Shown in pieces: positions 1-11,896 of a DNA stretch of 64,000 bases. The stretch comes from Sordaria brevicollis (Eukaryota; Ascomycota; Sordariomycetes; Sordariales; Sordariaceae): positions 3,286,001-3,350,000 of the forward strand of contig JAUTDP010000006.1 of the NCBI GenBank assembly GCA_033439795.1. The letters are read 5' to 3'. Numbering within the stretch: position 1 is the first letter of the stretch; each line of letters starts with the position of its first letter. The notes under the pieces are model-generated. The model was not told the origin of the DNA. It did no database searches and saw nothing but the letters and a program-made list of their open reading frames with translations. The translations under genes were made by a program, and so were the position numbers.

Positions 1-1170
1 TTGCGTGTTGACGGGCTATGTCATGGAGATGTACTATATGATGGTGGGATTTGTCTTCTCCGTCTGGCATGGACATATTCATGACGCTTGTTTGTCGTCG
101 CTGTCGTAAACGAGGGCTTGTGAAGTTAGATGTGTATATCGCTACTTGGTATTTCTGATGGTTTAATGACTAGTTCGGTGAGGGTGTAACAAACGATGAC
201 AAGAGTAGAGGATAAAAACGAAGGAATAGAATCCCACGAAGAATTGGGTGGTGCTGGACCTGGATGCGAAGAGTGTCCCGAGTGTGTAGAAAGGGGAAGT
301 CGTGGTCTTGGCAGCTTGACAAGTGGACGGGATGATCATGGAAACACAACAATTGTCAAAGCCGATCAATGCCGTTCACAACTTCCAGGTATGTAGATCC
401 GAAAACATATAAAACCTCAGCTCCCCCCCTCCTCGGAAAGACATGGGCTCTGTCGCAATCCTCCTCCCCTTCTCACGCAATCCCGACTGCCTGCGACAGC
501 CCGCGCGAGAGCCTGTCTCGCCTGTTTGGGTGCTGACACTCGTTTACCTTTCCCACGTACCGCCAACCTCACGCTTTTCCCGCCCGGTTTTCCACTATGT
601 ACCCGGACCCAACCCCCCCACGCGTTCCGGTGATGGTAGGTAAACCGAAAACCCGGATGTCGTGGACATTTTCCCGGAGCAGACCGATAGGGTCGGCATG
701 GTCGGTAGCGACGGTAAGGGTCGGCGGTACCGCCCAGCCGGTAGAAAAGTGGAGAGCTCGGTCGGCACCGAGAGCCGCCCGAGTGCCGTTCTTTAGTAAA
801 AAAAGGTCTGGGGTGCAGACTGCAGAGACTCAAGATGTACTGAGTCTGTAGAGCAGTAACAGCGCTAGCAAACGCACGCCGCGAGGGACGGGAGCTTTCA
901 CGATCAGATGCTCGGATGTGTGCGGTGCGGCTGCCGCGCTTACAACTAACTGCATGCAGTGAGTGCTTCTTGAGAAAGGGCTGTGGATTGTGACATTGAT
1001 GATGGATGATCAGCCTTTTTGCGAAGGATGTCCGAGGACATGGAATTTCGGAATGATTGAGATCTCGGGAAACTGAATGTACAACGGCCCGTTCCCGAAT
1101 AACGAACTGGTGTTCGAGTCGTCAGTGTTTATCATGCACCACCATCTTCAAATCTTCAGCGTTGACAGGA
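1..1170. other. No supported gene (left edge)
   Basis: I see no convincing gene here. A hydrophobic open frame runs from base 2 to a TAA at 107-109 on the + strand and contains a Met/Tyr-rich stretch (MEMYYMMVGF). It could be the last 35 residues of a membrane protein that starts outside the window, but that is too little to name. The reading frame on the minus strand over 417-833 is arginine/proline/serine-rich shadow sequence without an identifiable motif. Confidence 0.4.
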
Positions 1171-1713
1171 TTCCGGGGCCCTTGAGGTTTTTTGCATCGG
1201 GCATTCCAGAACCACGTTCAGAATCTCCAAGATGCCCGCCTCTTGCGGAAAACTACTCGATGTTTGACTTGATCTTGTACGGTATGTCAACCTCAGACTG
1301 CTGCTGAAGACCTTGGAGGCTACCCAGAAAGGGCGCAACAGAAGGAATGGTGGGTGATAGGGTCTATAGGTACCCTCGTCTTACAATGTCTAGAGAGGGG
1401 CATTTTTTCAATGTGTCCAAAGGCGAGACTTATCATAGTGTCAGATTTGATGATCAACTTGAACATGTCGATTGTGACTTGAATCTCTTTTGGGAAGAAC
1501 TTGAGGCCAAAAGGGTTCTCCCTCAAGACTTCAGGGTCCTCAATTCAGGGGTAAAACCGAACTGGCTCCACATTTGTCTTTTCCGCTGTCACAGAGAATC
1601 CGAAGGCGGAGTTGCCGTCTTTGTCCACTTGGAACTTTGAAAACAGAGAAGCACTGAAACCCATTTTCAAGAAGTCGGTGATACCGTCAAGTTGTCCATC
1701 CGCGGTTGAGTTC
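1171..1713 (-). pseudogene. Decayed protein-coding remnant, unknown family
   Basis: The minus strand from about 1713 down to 1330 reads as protein-like sequence in one frame, broken by a single in-frame TGA at about 1547. Recognisable pieces are FSKFQVDKDGNSAFGFSV before the stop and LRENPFGLKFFPKEIQV after it. After a frame change, a further protein-like stretch (VDIPYKIKSNIE) occurs near 1250-1290, followed by a TAG. There is no start codon: a TAA lies in frame just upstream of 1713 with no acceptor site to bypass it. I do not recognise the family. Amino-acid composition (alternating hydrophobics, few low-complexity runs) is what distinguishes this from the random frames around it. It could instead be noncoding sequence that looks protein-like by chance. 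Confidence 0.4.
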
Positions 1714-3014
1714 CCAAAATGGCCGGTTTAGTTAAGATGAGCGAGCCCAGCACGGATTTTTACCAGGGTTCAGGAGTACGCGGAGATTTCTCTTATGGTT
1801 TTGTGTTCCGGGGTTGTGGCCGGGTTGGCACTAATCGGAGCTGGGATGATGTTAATCACTTCCATTATCCTTATCGCTTTTACGCCACAGCCAGGTAGGA
1901 ATCTGTTAGCCGCGGGATAGGCCTCTAGCAAAACCTTAACACCCCCCCGTCATCACCAACCCCGTTCATTGGCGACATGTCTCTGCCCTTGTCCAGTCTC
2001 GTCACCCTCGACTTTTGCGTCATAGGCCACAGCAGATCAAATAACCGAGTCGAGTCGGCAAGCCTGACAAGCCTGGGAGGGCGGTTGGGCGGATGGCTGA
2101 TGGCTGATGGCCGATGGACAGGGAGGACACGCGAGAAAAGTGACTGCCTTGGAGTGGTAAGCGAGAGGCAGCCTGCCCGGTGAGAGCATCACGTCGAATT
2201 TGAAGGACGACGGTGATGAAGCTATCCGCGGATATTAAACGTATGAACGCCAAGTCAGACGGTAATTGCGAACGGCGGCCTTTTAACCTTCAAACAATCC
2301 GGTGGTTATATGAAGAGAAAGATAGGCTGGTCCTGGAGCATAAAAACAATGGGATAACAATAGCGCCAACCCTTAACAAATTCGCATTCGTGTCTGCCGA
2401 TTGTTCCGAGTCCGATCCAGGGAAGTTTGGCGCCGCCGCCCGCCTCGTTTGTTTCGCGCGCGAACCTAGGAAGTGTCGCAAGCGGGTGTCGCAACTGGCG
2501 TAAAATCCGGCCCCGTCGCGAGTCCGTCGGTCTGGTGTTTTTAGGTCACAAAGTCTTGGTCTTCGAGGATCGTTGAGGTCTGAGGTCTCGTCATTGGTGG
2601 TGTCACTTTTTTAGAATTCCCACAATCTGGTTGCCTGCCGAACTGCCCACCCACTGCACCCGCCAGCCAACTTTCCCAGCCCACTGGCAAACTGCAGTCC
2701 ATGTTGGCTGCGCGCTGCTGCAACTGCAAACACAACTGACTTTGCCGCCATCCATTCTCAACGCACGCACGCACACGCATTTGATCCGCTCTTTCCATTC
2801 AGCTGCTGCTGCAACCTCACACATCCGCCAACCTGCCGCCCTTCCGCCGCAAAAAAAAGACCCCTTTTTTGGTCTTTGTGTCGGCATCATCGTCATCGTC
2901 AATTCGCATCTTCCCTATTTTTCTTTTGGCCTCTTTCTGTTTTCGCGACACCTACAGCGCCAACCTTCACATAACGCTCTCCCCGTATACACCAAACCAA
3001 TAATCACCGACACC
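1714..3014. other. Intergenic region and KEI1 leader
   Basis: No gene was recognised. A 59-codon open frame starts at 1719 on the + strand but has no recognisable motif. From about 2600 the sequence becomes a C/T-rich tract with short CA-type runs, which fits the promoter and 5' leader of the gene starting at 3015. Confidence 0.5.
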
Positions 3015-3932
3015 ATGTCGCGAGGTCTACTACGACTTCGGTTTCCCCGGCCGAGGGTAAGTCGTCGCACCATTCCCATTTCCATTCCCATCCTCCCTCC
3101 TCCCTCCTCGCGACAGCATCACTAACAACCTCCCCGCGCGCAGACCTTCCTCGGCTTCATGTCCCTCCAAACCGGCACCGAACTAATCGCCCTCTCGCTC
3201 GTCTTCAACCGCATCACGGGAATCTACGGCATCCTCGCCCTCTTCACCGGCTTCCCGCTCTCCTTCCTCCAAATCAGCCTCTACCTCCTGTCCCTCCTCG
3301 TGGTCGGCTCCCTGGCGTATCTAATCCCTCACATTCGCCAACAATCGCCCTTCCAATGTCTCGCCCTCGCCTTTCTTTACGGCATCGACACCCTCCTCAA
3401 CTTCGCCTACGTCACCTTCTTCGCCACCACATGGTACCTCAGCCAGTTCCACGACCCCCAGGGCCCTGCTAGCAAGGGTGATATCCCCGAGAGCGCGAGC
3501 CCGTCAAATGGAGAGGGGTATGAGCATGATGATGCGCAGCGGAATCAGCTTAATAAGGCTGTGGGCGTGCAGGAGAGCGCGGCGAGTATGTGTCTCGTTG
3601 TCGGGTTTACCGTTGTTCGGATTTACTTTGCGCTGGTGGTGTGCGCGTACGCGAGGGCGGTGGTGCAGAGGTACGTGGATATGAACAGCGGATGGGCGGG
3701 CGGACCGCTTGGCTCAGGGGAGGTGGATGATGATAATGGGAAGGAAGAGGGGCATGCGCCGGATCCGTTTGTGGAGGGCGCGCCGCTTGGTGAGGGGTGG
3801 CAGGGCAAGATGGGACGCGCCATGGTTGGGTTTGGGAGGGGGTATTGGTTGGGTGGAAGGAAGGAGGATGAGGAGTGGGCGAGGGAGATTGGCGGGAGGT
3901 TGAGGGGTGGGAGTCGGTATTCTAGGGTGTAA
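3015..3932 (+). CDS. kei1: Kei1-type subunit of inositol phosphorylceramide synthase
   Basis: Two exons (3015-3056 and 3144-3932) encode about 276 residues. The intron 3057-3143 has a GTAAGT donor, a CTAAC branch site and a GCAG acceptor, and removing it joins the short first exon (ending in FPRPR) to TFLGFMSLQTG in frame. The conserved N-terminal half contains about four hydrophobic helices, including one with LALFTGFPLSFLQ and one with FLYGIDTLLNFAYVTFFATTW, which is the pattern of the fungal Kei1 family. A further helix (about residues 165-195) precedes an acidic, Gly/Arg-rich cytosolic tail. In yeast Kei1 partners the catalytic subunit Aur1 in the Golgi, where ceramide and phosphatidylinositol are converted to inositol phosphorylceramide. 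The ATG at 3015 was chosen because it is in frame across the intron and lies in a CACCATG context. The next ATG at 3159 would delete the first exon. Confidence 0.85.
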
Positions 3933-6017
3933 GGGCGGAACTCGAGAGGGTTTTTTTGCCTTGAAATAACTCTACTTGCTAGAGGACGCCGCGTGGTTGA
4001 GCAACTCGACGAGAGTTAAGGCTTGAGACTGGCGTCTCGCTTCAACCCCTTTTGGAAAGACGACATTCGCATGGCGAGCAATTATCCGGCATACTACACA
4101 GCTTGCATGCATGCATGGCATAGACGAGGAGCTGGCCGCGAGAGAGAAAACACAGCCAGCCTCACAGCGCATTTTCTACTGGAAGAGGGGGATACTGCGG
4201 ACCACCTGCTCAAATGAGCCCCAACACACCTATGCGCGGCTCCCTGTGCATTGTCATCGGGCATTTTGGATTCGCTTTGTACTCATATCGCATCTGTACA
4301 AACTTACCACAGACGGCTTGGGGGCACCATATCCATGATCACATCTTACCTTTCACGGACACCAAAGAGATTAACGGCGCAAAGACACACACATTGGGTA
4401 CATGGGACGGCTTTGTTTTTGGATCAGTTACAGAGACCATCAACATCAGCATGGAGAAGAGAGATATTTGGACGACGTAATGATAATATGGAAGGGTCAA
4501 TTCAGGTCGGGTCATTTGGACATAGCTGATAAGATATTGTACTCGATAAGATAGTAGAAGCGGCGGAAAACGGAGAAGTAATGACACCATAGTTGAAAGT
4601 CGATGTATCCATGTCTCCATTGAATATGCGCAGGGCTGAGCCTTGTAACTCTGGAAGAAGCCTTGGTCATGCCTTGTCTGACTCCGGGCTCGCTTGTTCC
4701 ACCTTGTTGACCCCGCGGGGTCGTTCACCCTCATCTCGAGATATTGACTCTTGAGTCTACGTGAGAGGCCATCATCAAGGTAAGGGAAACAACGGTGGAA
4801 GCGTGCCACGGATGGCATAGTGGGAAACATTTTTATACAGCCTCACAAAAAGAGTTAAGACCTTGTAGTTCCAGAAGTGGGTTTCACAGATGGTAGGCTC
4901 GGGGTATATTCGGGAAGCCAAAAGGGTTCTTGATATGTCATCCACCTGTTCTCACCGTTCAGATCCCTCCAGCCTATTTCCGTGATGCCCATGTGTTGTT
5001 CTTCTATCCGCCTCTAGCACCCGGGAATAGAGTCATACTTCTTAATGCAGCTTCATCCGATGTCTCGAGACTCCAGGCAACTACATGAGACCAATGTGGA
5101 TATCCGAGATGGGACGGGAAGCTGTTTACCCGGAACCCCTGGAATCGTACGAACAGACGTTCAACTCTTCCCAACGGTTTGGTCTGTTCCGAAGTGTCTG
5201 CCTTCCCGAGAGACTCCGTGGCGAGGTCGGGGAGGATAGAGTCTTTTGCTAGTCTGTTAGTGCAATACCGTCTGGATACGGCGGCATGGGGATCGGGAGT
5301 GACTTTGAAGTGACAGTGACAAAGGGCAACTCTGGGCGAGAGTTGAAAATTCGACACTTTCTATTCGTTGGAACGGCAGTCAAGGACTCAAGAGGCAACT
5401 TGGTGAGTGACGAGAATTATACAAAGAGCGGCCAAAGTGGGTGCTGGTCGAGGTTCGAATGAAGCTAGGCCGATCACGCAATCGCTCCAGACTAGCAAGC
5501 GCAGCCATTCATGTGCCGGCATCACCACAAGTGGGCTGCGGGGCCCGGGCGCCGATGTAGGCACATCCACACACCTAACTCTAAGGGACTCTTTCTCTCT
5601 GTGTGCTTGTTAGTGAAGCTCTATAGAGAGCTGACCTGGCGTTCAGGTACCTCTAGGTAGGTATTACATAAGTGGTGCCCTCCACGCCTAGCCCGCTTTC
5701 CGCATTGCGACATTCCCAAATTTTGAGACTTGAAGAGTCCGGTCCTGGTTCTTTTAAAAGTTGGGGGTTCGCTCTTCTTCGTTGTTTCTGTTTCGGAGAA
5801 AAAGAAGAGAAAGTGTGTGAATCATTGATTGTCCATCTCATCCATCCATCTTCCTTCCTCATCCTCTCATAGTACCACAGATCTTGCCTTTTGGTTGTGG
5901 TTGCTTGTTTCTTCCTTCCTCTTTCTTCCTCTTTTTCTTTTCTTGTTTCATTGATACCTCCACCTCCTCCTTCCTCCTCCTCGTCCTCCAGACATACAGC
6001 CGTCACCAGACTCCACG
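3933..6017. other. Intergenic region upstream of sulfite reductase
   Basis: About 2 kb without a gene I can support. The 163-codon open frame on the minus strand at 4339-4830 lacks any family motif and has a codon pattern unlike neighbouring genes. From about 5780 to 6010 the + strand is a long pyrimidine-rich tract (TTCCTTCCTCTTTCTTCC-like), a common form of fungal 5' leader, leading into the next start codon at 6018. Confidence 0.5.
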
Positions 6018-9000
6018 ATGGCTTCCTCACAACAGATCAAGACGCCCCAAGAGGCTGGTGAGTTTTTCTCTACAACTTCCCTTGTCCCTTCTTACCCATC
6101 GTGATCCTGTCCTCTCAAGAAAGAGGTGGCTCTGTGCCCCGCGGTTTCCCCTCCAGCGGGAAGAGACGCAACTCAGCGCTGTAATACGGGCGGTCCGACC
6201 CCGGATTCAGACAGCGCTGCAGTGTGTCTCACTGGCCACGGCCCCGCTACCTCTACATCCGTGCTTACCAATTGCGCAATCGGCATGACCAAAAACACCA
6301 AAAAAGATATCACGACATTGGGAAGAGCAATGGGATCAAAATTGGGACAGACTGGGACAACTGGAATTGAAACAAGCACAAGAACAATTTGGCTAACCTG
6401 TGACTCAACACAGTCGCCAGAATCGCATACTTGGCCTCCGATGTCGTCGTCTCGGTGCAGCCCTCCCTCTCCACCGAGTCCGACTTCTCGGCCACTCTCA
6501 AGAGCCTCGCCTCTTCCAGGACACAGAGCCTCGTCTCCAAGACCGACGATGCCGTTACCGAAATCATTCCCGTCAGACACAACAACGACCCTCTTCTCTC
6601 AGTATTCACACCCATCCGCTCCGGCCGTCTGGTCTCGGTAACAACCACCTCCGAGATCCTCCTCCCCAGCATCGCCCACCTCTACAAGCTCGCCCAGCTA
6701 CCAGTCGTCCTCCACGTTGCTCTGGGCCCCAAGAGCCTCCCAGACTACACCGCCATCACTTCGATAAGGAATTCCGGCTGGACTTTCCTCCAGTCCAACT
6801 CGCTCCAGGAGGCCCAGGATTTGGCCCTCACTGCTCACGCTCTCGCCGTCCAGTCCGGCAAGGGTGTTATTCACTTCTTCGACCCCAGCTCCAGCGCTTC
6901 CGAGCAGCCCATTGCCGCTGAGGATTCCAGCCTTGTTCAGCAGATCCTCAACCTCGACAATGTCCGCCGCTTCCAGTCCGCCCCCATCTCGGGCTCTTCC
7001 ATCTACGCCAACGACGGCCGCGTAGCCGTTGCTTCTGAGCAGTCCGAGCCTGTTGCCAGCCAAACCGTCCTCGACGCCCGCGAAGTCGAGGCCGCCACTG
7101 TTGCTGCCACCGATGCTCTTGCCCCTGCCCAGGACGGCGCCGATGAGTCCGCCCAGACCAGCCAGCAGCAGAGCGAGGCCAGCGAGGCCAGCGCTACTCC
7201 CAGCGCTTCCATCGCCACCACCGTCGAGGCTCAGGCCCCCGTTGTCACCTCCGAGCACATCTACAAGTACGTCACCAGCATCTGGGCCAAGCTCAACGAG
7301 CTCGCTGGCAGGCAATACAACGCTTTCGAGTACTCTGGTCCTGCCAATGCCGAGAACGCCCTCTTCGTTTTCGGCTCTGGCTCTCCCCTCTTCGCCCAGG
7401 CTATCGCCCAGGCTCAGTCCGACGACAGCTTCGCCAACGCCGGTGTTTTGACTGCCCGTCTCTACCGCCCCTGGTTGGGCGCCAAGCTCATCGAGGCCAT
7501 CCCCAAGTCCGTTAAGCGCGTAGCTGTCCTTGAGCAGGTCTCCAGGAAGACTACCAAGTGGGGTCCTCTCCTGATCGATGTCCTTACCTCGGTCAAGAGC
7601 GGCCCTGGCGGTGTCGAGACCATTGTTGGTCACCAGCTTGGCTACATCTCCCAGGAGACTGTTGTCCAGGCCCTCCGCGGTATCTTCCAGAACTTGACCT
7701 CCGAGAAGCCCGTCCAGAACCTCGAGGTTGGCGAGCGTGATGCTCCCAAGGAGGCTTCCGAGTACGGCCTTGAGAAGCCCAAGCTCGAGATTGCCTACAC
7801 CAAGATCCTCGACCAGCTCTTTGGTGAGCGCGCCTACATCGCCAACTCCATCGAGAAGGACAACGCTGGTGTTTCCAACAGCATCTCCGCCACTCCCGAG
7901 TACGGCTTCGGTGCCCTCCTCGCCCGCAAGGAGCGCAAGCAAAAGTTTGTTTCCGAGGTCAAGGAGGCTGCCAGCAACGGCCAGTTCTCTTCTGATGCTC
8001 CCAAGCAGGCTCTTGCCAAGTGGGTTGCCAACGCTGAGGACGCCAAGAAGGTCGAGGAGGTTGCCTCTGAGGCTGTCTCCAAGCTCTCCGAGGACGGCTC
8101 TGACCTCTCCAAGTCTCTCCTCGAGTACAAGCAGTTCTTCCGCAAGCAGTCCCTCTGGCTTGTTGGCTCCGATGCCTGGTCCTACGACCTCGGCAACTCT
8201 GGTGTCCACCACGTCCTTGCTTCCGGCGAGAACGTCAACCTGCTCATCATCGACTCCACTCCCTACTCTGAGCGCGCCGCTGCTGATGCCAACCGCCGCA
8301 AGAAGGACATTGGTCTCTATGCCATGAACTTTGGTAACGCCTACGTTGCCTCCACCGCTGTGTACAGCTCCTACACTCAGGTCCTCCAGGCCATGGATGA
8401 GGCCGACAAGTTCAACGGTCCTTCCGTCGTCCTTGCCTACCTCCCCTACTTCGGCGAGACCGACTCTGCTCTCACCGTCCTCCAGGAGACCAAGAAGGCT
8501 GTCGATATCGGCTACTGGCCCCTTTACCGCTGGAACCCCGAGAACGAGAAGAAGGGCGAGTCCAACTTCTCTCTCGACTCCGAGCGCATCAAGAAGGAGC
8601 TCAAGGAGTTCCTTGACCGTGACAACCACCTTACTCAGCTCATGAAGAAGGAGCCTTCTTTCGGCGCTGTCCTTTCCGAGGACTTTGGCACCGAGATCCG
8701 TGCCCAGCAGAAGCGCAAGGCCAAGGATGCTTACAACCAGTTGCTGGAAGGCCTATTTGGTGCTCCCCTTACCATCCTCTACGCTTCCGATAACGGCAAC
8801 GCCATCTCCCTCTCCAAGCGTCTTGGTAACCGTGGCCGTGCCCGTGGTCTCAAGACCACTGTCATGTCCATGGAGGACTACCCCGTCGAGGACCTTGCCT
8901 CTGAGGAGAACATTGTCTTCATCACCTCCACCGCCGGTCAGGGTGAGTTCCCCCAGAACGGTCTCTCCTTCTGGCACTCCGTCAAGGACAACACCTCCCT

Positions 9001-11059
9001 CGACCTCGCCAACGTCCGCTACTCCGTCTTCGGTCTCGGTGACAGCCACTACTGGCCCCGCAAGGAGGACAAGATCTACTACAACAAGCCCGCCAAGGAC
9101 TTGGATCGCGTTCTTGCCAACTTTGGTGCTAAGCCTCTGGCTCCCATTGGTCTTGGTGATGACCAGGATCCCGATGGTTTCCAGACCGGCTACTCCGAGT
9201 GGGAGCCCAAGCTCTGGGAGGCTCTCGGTGTTGCCAACGTTGATGGCCTTCCTGAGGAGCCTGCTCCCAGGACCAACGAGGACATCAAGATCGAGTCCAA
9301 CTACCTCCGTGGTACTATCGCTCAGGGCTTGAAGGACACCTCCACTGGCGCCATCTCTGCCGATGACCAGCAGCTCACCAAGTTCCACGGTACCTACATG
9401 CAGGATGACCGTGATGTCCGTGACGAGCGCAAGGCCCAGGGTCTCGAGCCCGCTTACTCCTTCATGATCCGTTGCAGACTGCCCGGTGGTGTCTCTACCG
9501 CTAAGCAGTGGGTCCAGATGGACGACATTGCCAACACCCTCGGCAACGAGACCATGAAGCTCACCACCCGTCAGACCTTCCAGTTCCACGGTGTCGTCAA
9601 GAGCAAGCTCAAGCCCGCCATGCAGGCCATCAACCGCGCTCTCATGGACACCATTGCCGCCTGCGGTGATGTCAACCGTAACGTCATGTGCTCCCCTCTC
9701 CCTGCTCACTCCAAGTACCACCGCGCCGTCCACGAGTGCTCCAAGCGCATCAGCGAGCACCTTCTCCCCAAGACCACTGCCTATCACGAGATCTGGTTGA
9801 CCGATGATGATGGTACCAAGACCCAGGTTGGCGGTAACGCCGTCCAGGACTTTGAGCCCCTCTACGGCCCTACCTACCTTCCCCGCAAGTTCAAGATTTC
9901 CATCGCCATTCCTCCCCACAACGATGTCGACGTCTACGCCCACGATATCGGTCTGATTGCCATCAAGAACGAGGACGGCAGCCTTGCTGGTTTCAACCTG
10001 CTCGCCGGTGGTGGTATGGGTACCACTCACAACAACAAGAAGACCTACCCCCAGACCGGTCGCACTCTCGGCTTCGTCACCGCCGCCGACGTGCACATTG
10101 CCTGCGAGAAGGTCATGCTTGTCCAGCGCGATTTCGGTGACCGCAAGAACCGCAAGCACGCCCGTCTTAAGTACACCATTGACGACATGGGCGTCGACGT
10201 GTTCCGCGCCAAGGTCGAGGAGTACTGGGGCCAGAAGTTCGAGGAGGCTCGTCCCTTCCACTTCGACTCCAACGTCGACACCTTTGGCTGGCAGAAGGAC
10301 GAGACCGGTCTCAACCACTTCACCATGTTCATCGAGAACGGCCGTATCGAGGATACCGCCGAGTTCCAGATGAAGACTGGTCTCCGCGAGATCGCTAAAA
10401 TTCACAAGGGCGAGTTCCGTCTCACTCCCAACCAGCATTTGATCCTCTCCAACGTCGCCGACGAGGACAAGCCCGAGCTCGAGAAGCTTCTTGCCCAGTA
10501 CAAGCTCGACAACCTTCACCACTCCGGTCTCCGTCTTTCTTCCTCCGCCTGCGTTGCCTTCCCCACTTGCGGTCTCGCCATGGCCGAGTCCGAGCGCTAC
10601 CTCCCCGTCCTCATCACCAAGCTCGAGGGCGTTCTCGAGGAGGTCGGTCTCAAGCAGGACAGCATCGTCATGCGCATGACTGGCTGCCCCAACGGTTGCG
10701 CCCGCCCCTGGTTGGCCGAGGTTGCTTTCGTCGGCAAGGCCTATGGTGCTTACAACATGTACCTTGGCGGTGGCTACCACGGCCAGCGTCTGAACAAGCT
10801 CTACCGCAGCTCCATCAAGGAGGAGGAGATTCTGGTCATCATGAAGGGTCTCCTGAGGAGATATGCCAAGGAGCGCGAGGAGGGCGAGAGGTTTGGTGAT
10901 TGGACTATTCGCGCTGGTGTGATTAAGGCGACTACGGATGGAAGGAATTTCCATGAGGGTGTAAGTGTTTCTTCCCTGTGATTATGACATTGATGGTGAA
11001 TGTGATGCTAACGAAATTGGTGATAATAGGTTGCTGAGGAAGAGGGTGATGAGGAGTAA
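6018..11059 (+). CDS. MET5: Sulfite reductase [NADPH], hemoprotein beta subunit
   Basis: Three exons (6018-6057, 6414-10960, 11030-11059) give about 1538 residues. The enzyme carries out the six-electron reduction of sulfite to sulfide in sulfate assimilation, supplying cysteine and methionine synthesis together with a flavoprotein alpha subunit. An N-terminal pyruvate:ferredoxin oxidoreductase-like region is followed by a flavodoxin-like domain at about residues 797-945 (ILYASDNGNA, STAGQGEFPQNG) and then the sulfite/nitrite reductase core. The siroheme/4Fe-4S ligands are all present: Cys1393 and Cys1399 (CVAFPTC) and Cys1438 and Cys1442 (CPNGC), the CX5C...CX3C arrangement. Length is close to yeast Met5. 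The 356-base first intron uses a GTGAGT donor and ACAG acceptor and restores the frame as ...PQEAVARIAYLASD. The last intron (10961-11029) leaves a nine-residue acidic tail. Strong codon bias suggests high expression. Two huge open frames on the opposite strand are by-products of this bias. Confidence 0.95.
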
Positions 11060-11805
11060 ACTAAACTGTCTACGAAGGACCCTACCGTACCTAGGCAGAA
11101 GAAGGAGGAAGGAAGGAATAACGGTCACACAAGCAAAAAACAAACAGATCGATGCATTCTTATTGGCGTTGAAAATTTTTCTTGTTTTTTGTTTTTTGTT
11201 TTTGGTAGCTTTGTATATACTATACCTCTTTTTTGATATCTCGATTGCATTGGTTTTTTTGAAGTTTCATTGATTAACTGGGGGTGTTTGAAATGTTTAC
11301 TTTGACGTCACTTGCGTTACTTGACCCTGGGGTAATGCCAGGGACCGATGGATAGAAGAGTTTAAGTTGTGATGCCACATGGGCATGGCAGTGGCATAGG
11401 GCAGTCGCTTGCTTGCTTGCTTGCTTTCTCCGTGCAGCGTGCTTTGTGCTTGGGCGCGTACAGCTGCGTCGTACACGCGCGTGCAGTGAGGGGTGGGCAT
11501 CCAGCGGGTGTTCGAGAAGAGATCAAGTGCATTCTAGGCCAAGCATAGAAGCAGAAGCACAGGTGGAAGCAGAAGCACGAAAGCGATGAACTGACTACGA
11601 ACGGCGGGTCTTCGATCCAGGAACAACAACATTTCAGGAACAGGAACAGGAAACGAACGTTCTGCAAAACACATGGAAAAGTGGAAGGCCACGACAACGT
11701 TGGAAAACGCCAAGCAAGCGTTCCTGAAGTTCCTGGATGTTCCTGAGGTTCCTGAACTGCAAGCTACCTTATTCTTGTAGCCAATAGGATGTGTGGAACG
11801 GAGGG
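11060..11805. other. 3' flank of MET5 and spacer before the transposon
   Basis: No gene seen. There is a T-rich stretch at about 11170-11260 downstream of the MET5 stop, which probably holds its 3' untranslated region. A (CTTG)n microsatellite lies at about 11408-11425. Clustered short repeats of GTTCCTGA and its complement occur between about 11630 and 11760. Base composition is ordinary here and collapses to AT-rich only after 11900. Confidence 0.55.
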
Positions 11806-11896
11806 GGCAGTGCCCGAAAATTCTGCACATATACGGTAAAATTTCTGCGTACATACGGTAACCCACTTTTATTGCTGAGTAAACAGCGCTAGCCAC
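11806..11896 (+). repeat. Left terminal inverted repeat of the MULE
   Basis: This 91-base sequence aligns without gaps to the reverse complement of 16023-16113, with about 9 differences by eye. It starts GGCAGTGCCCGAAAA and ends GCTAGCCAC, and holds two copies of a CATAYACGGTAA / CATACGGTAA motif that could be a transposase-binding site. Unlike the interior, the repeat is only lightly mutated. Confidence 0.85.

Noticed and set aside
4339..4830. 163-codon open frame on the minus strand
   Set aside because: No motif, no coding bias, no good leader; several other frames overlap it.
6698..10954. Two very long open frames (643 and 733 codons) antisense to the sulfite reductase gene
   Set aside because: They arise from the strong third-position C bias of MET5. 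They are Leu/Val/Gly-rich without motifs, and the sense strand has full domain support.
11534..11896. Open frames covering both MULE ends with similar peptides (VKVGYRM...ILPY)
   Set aside because: The similarity is that of the inverted repeat DNA; the frames have no conserved protein and use weak starts.
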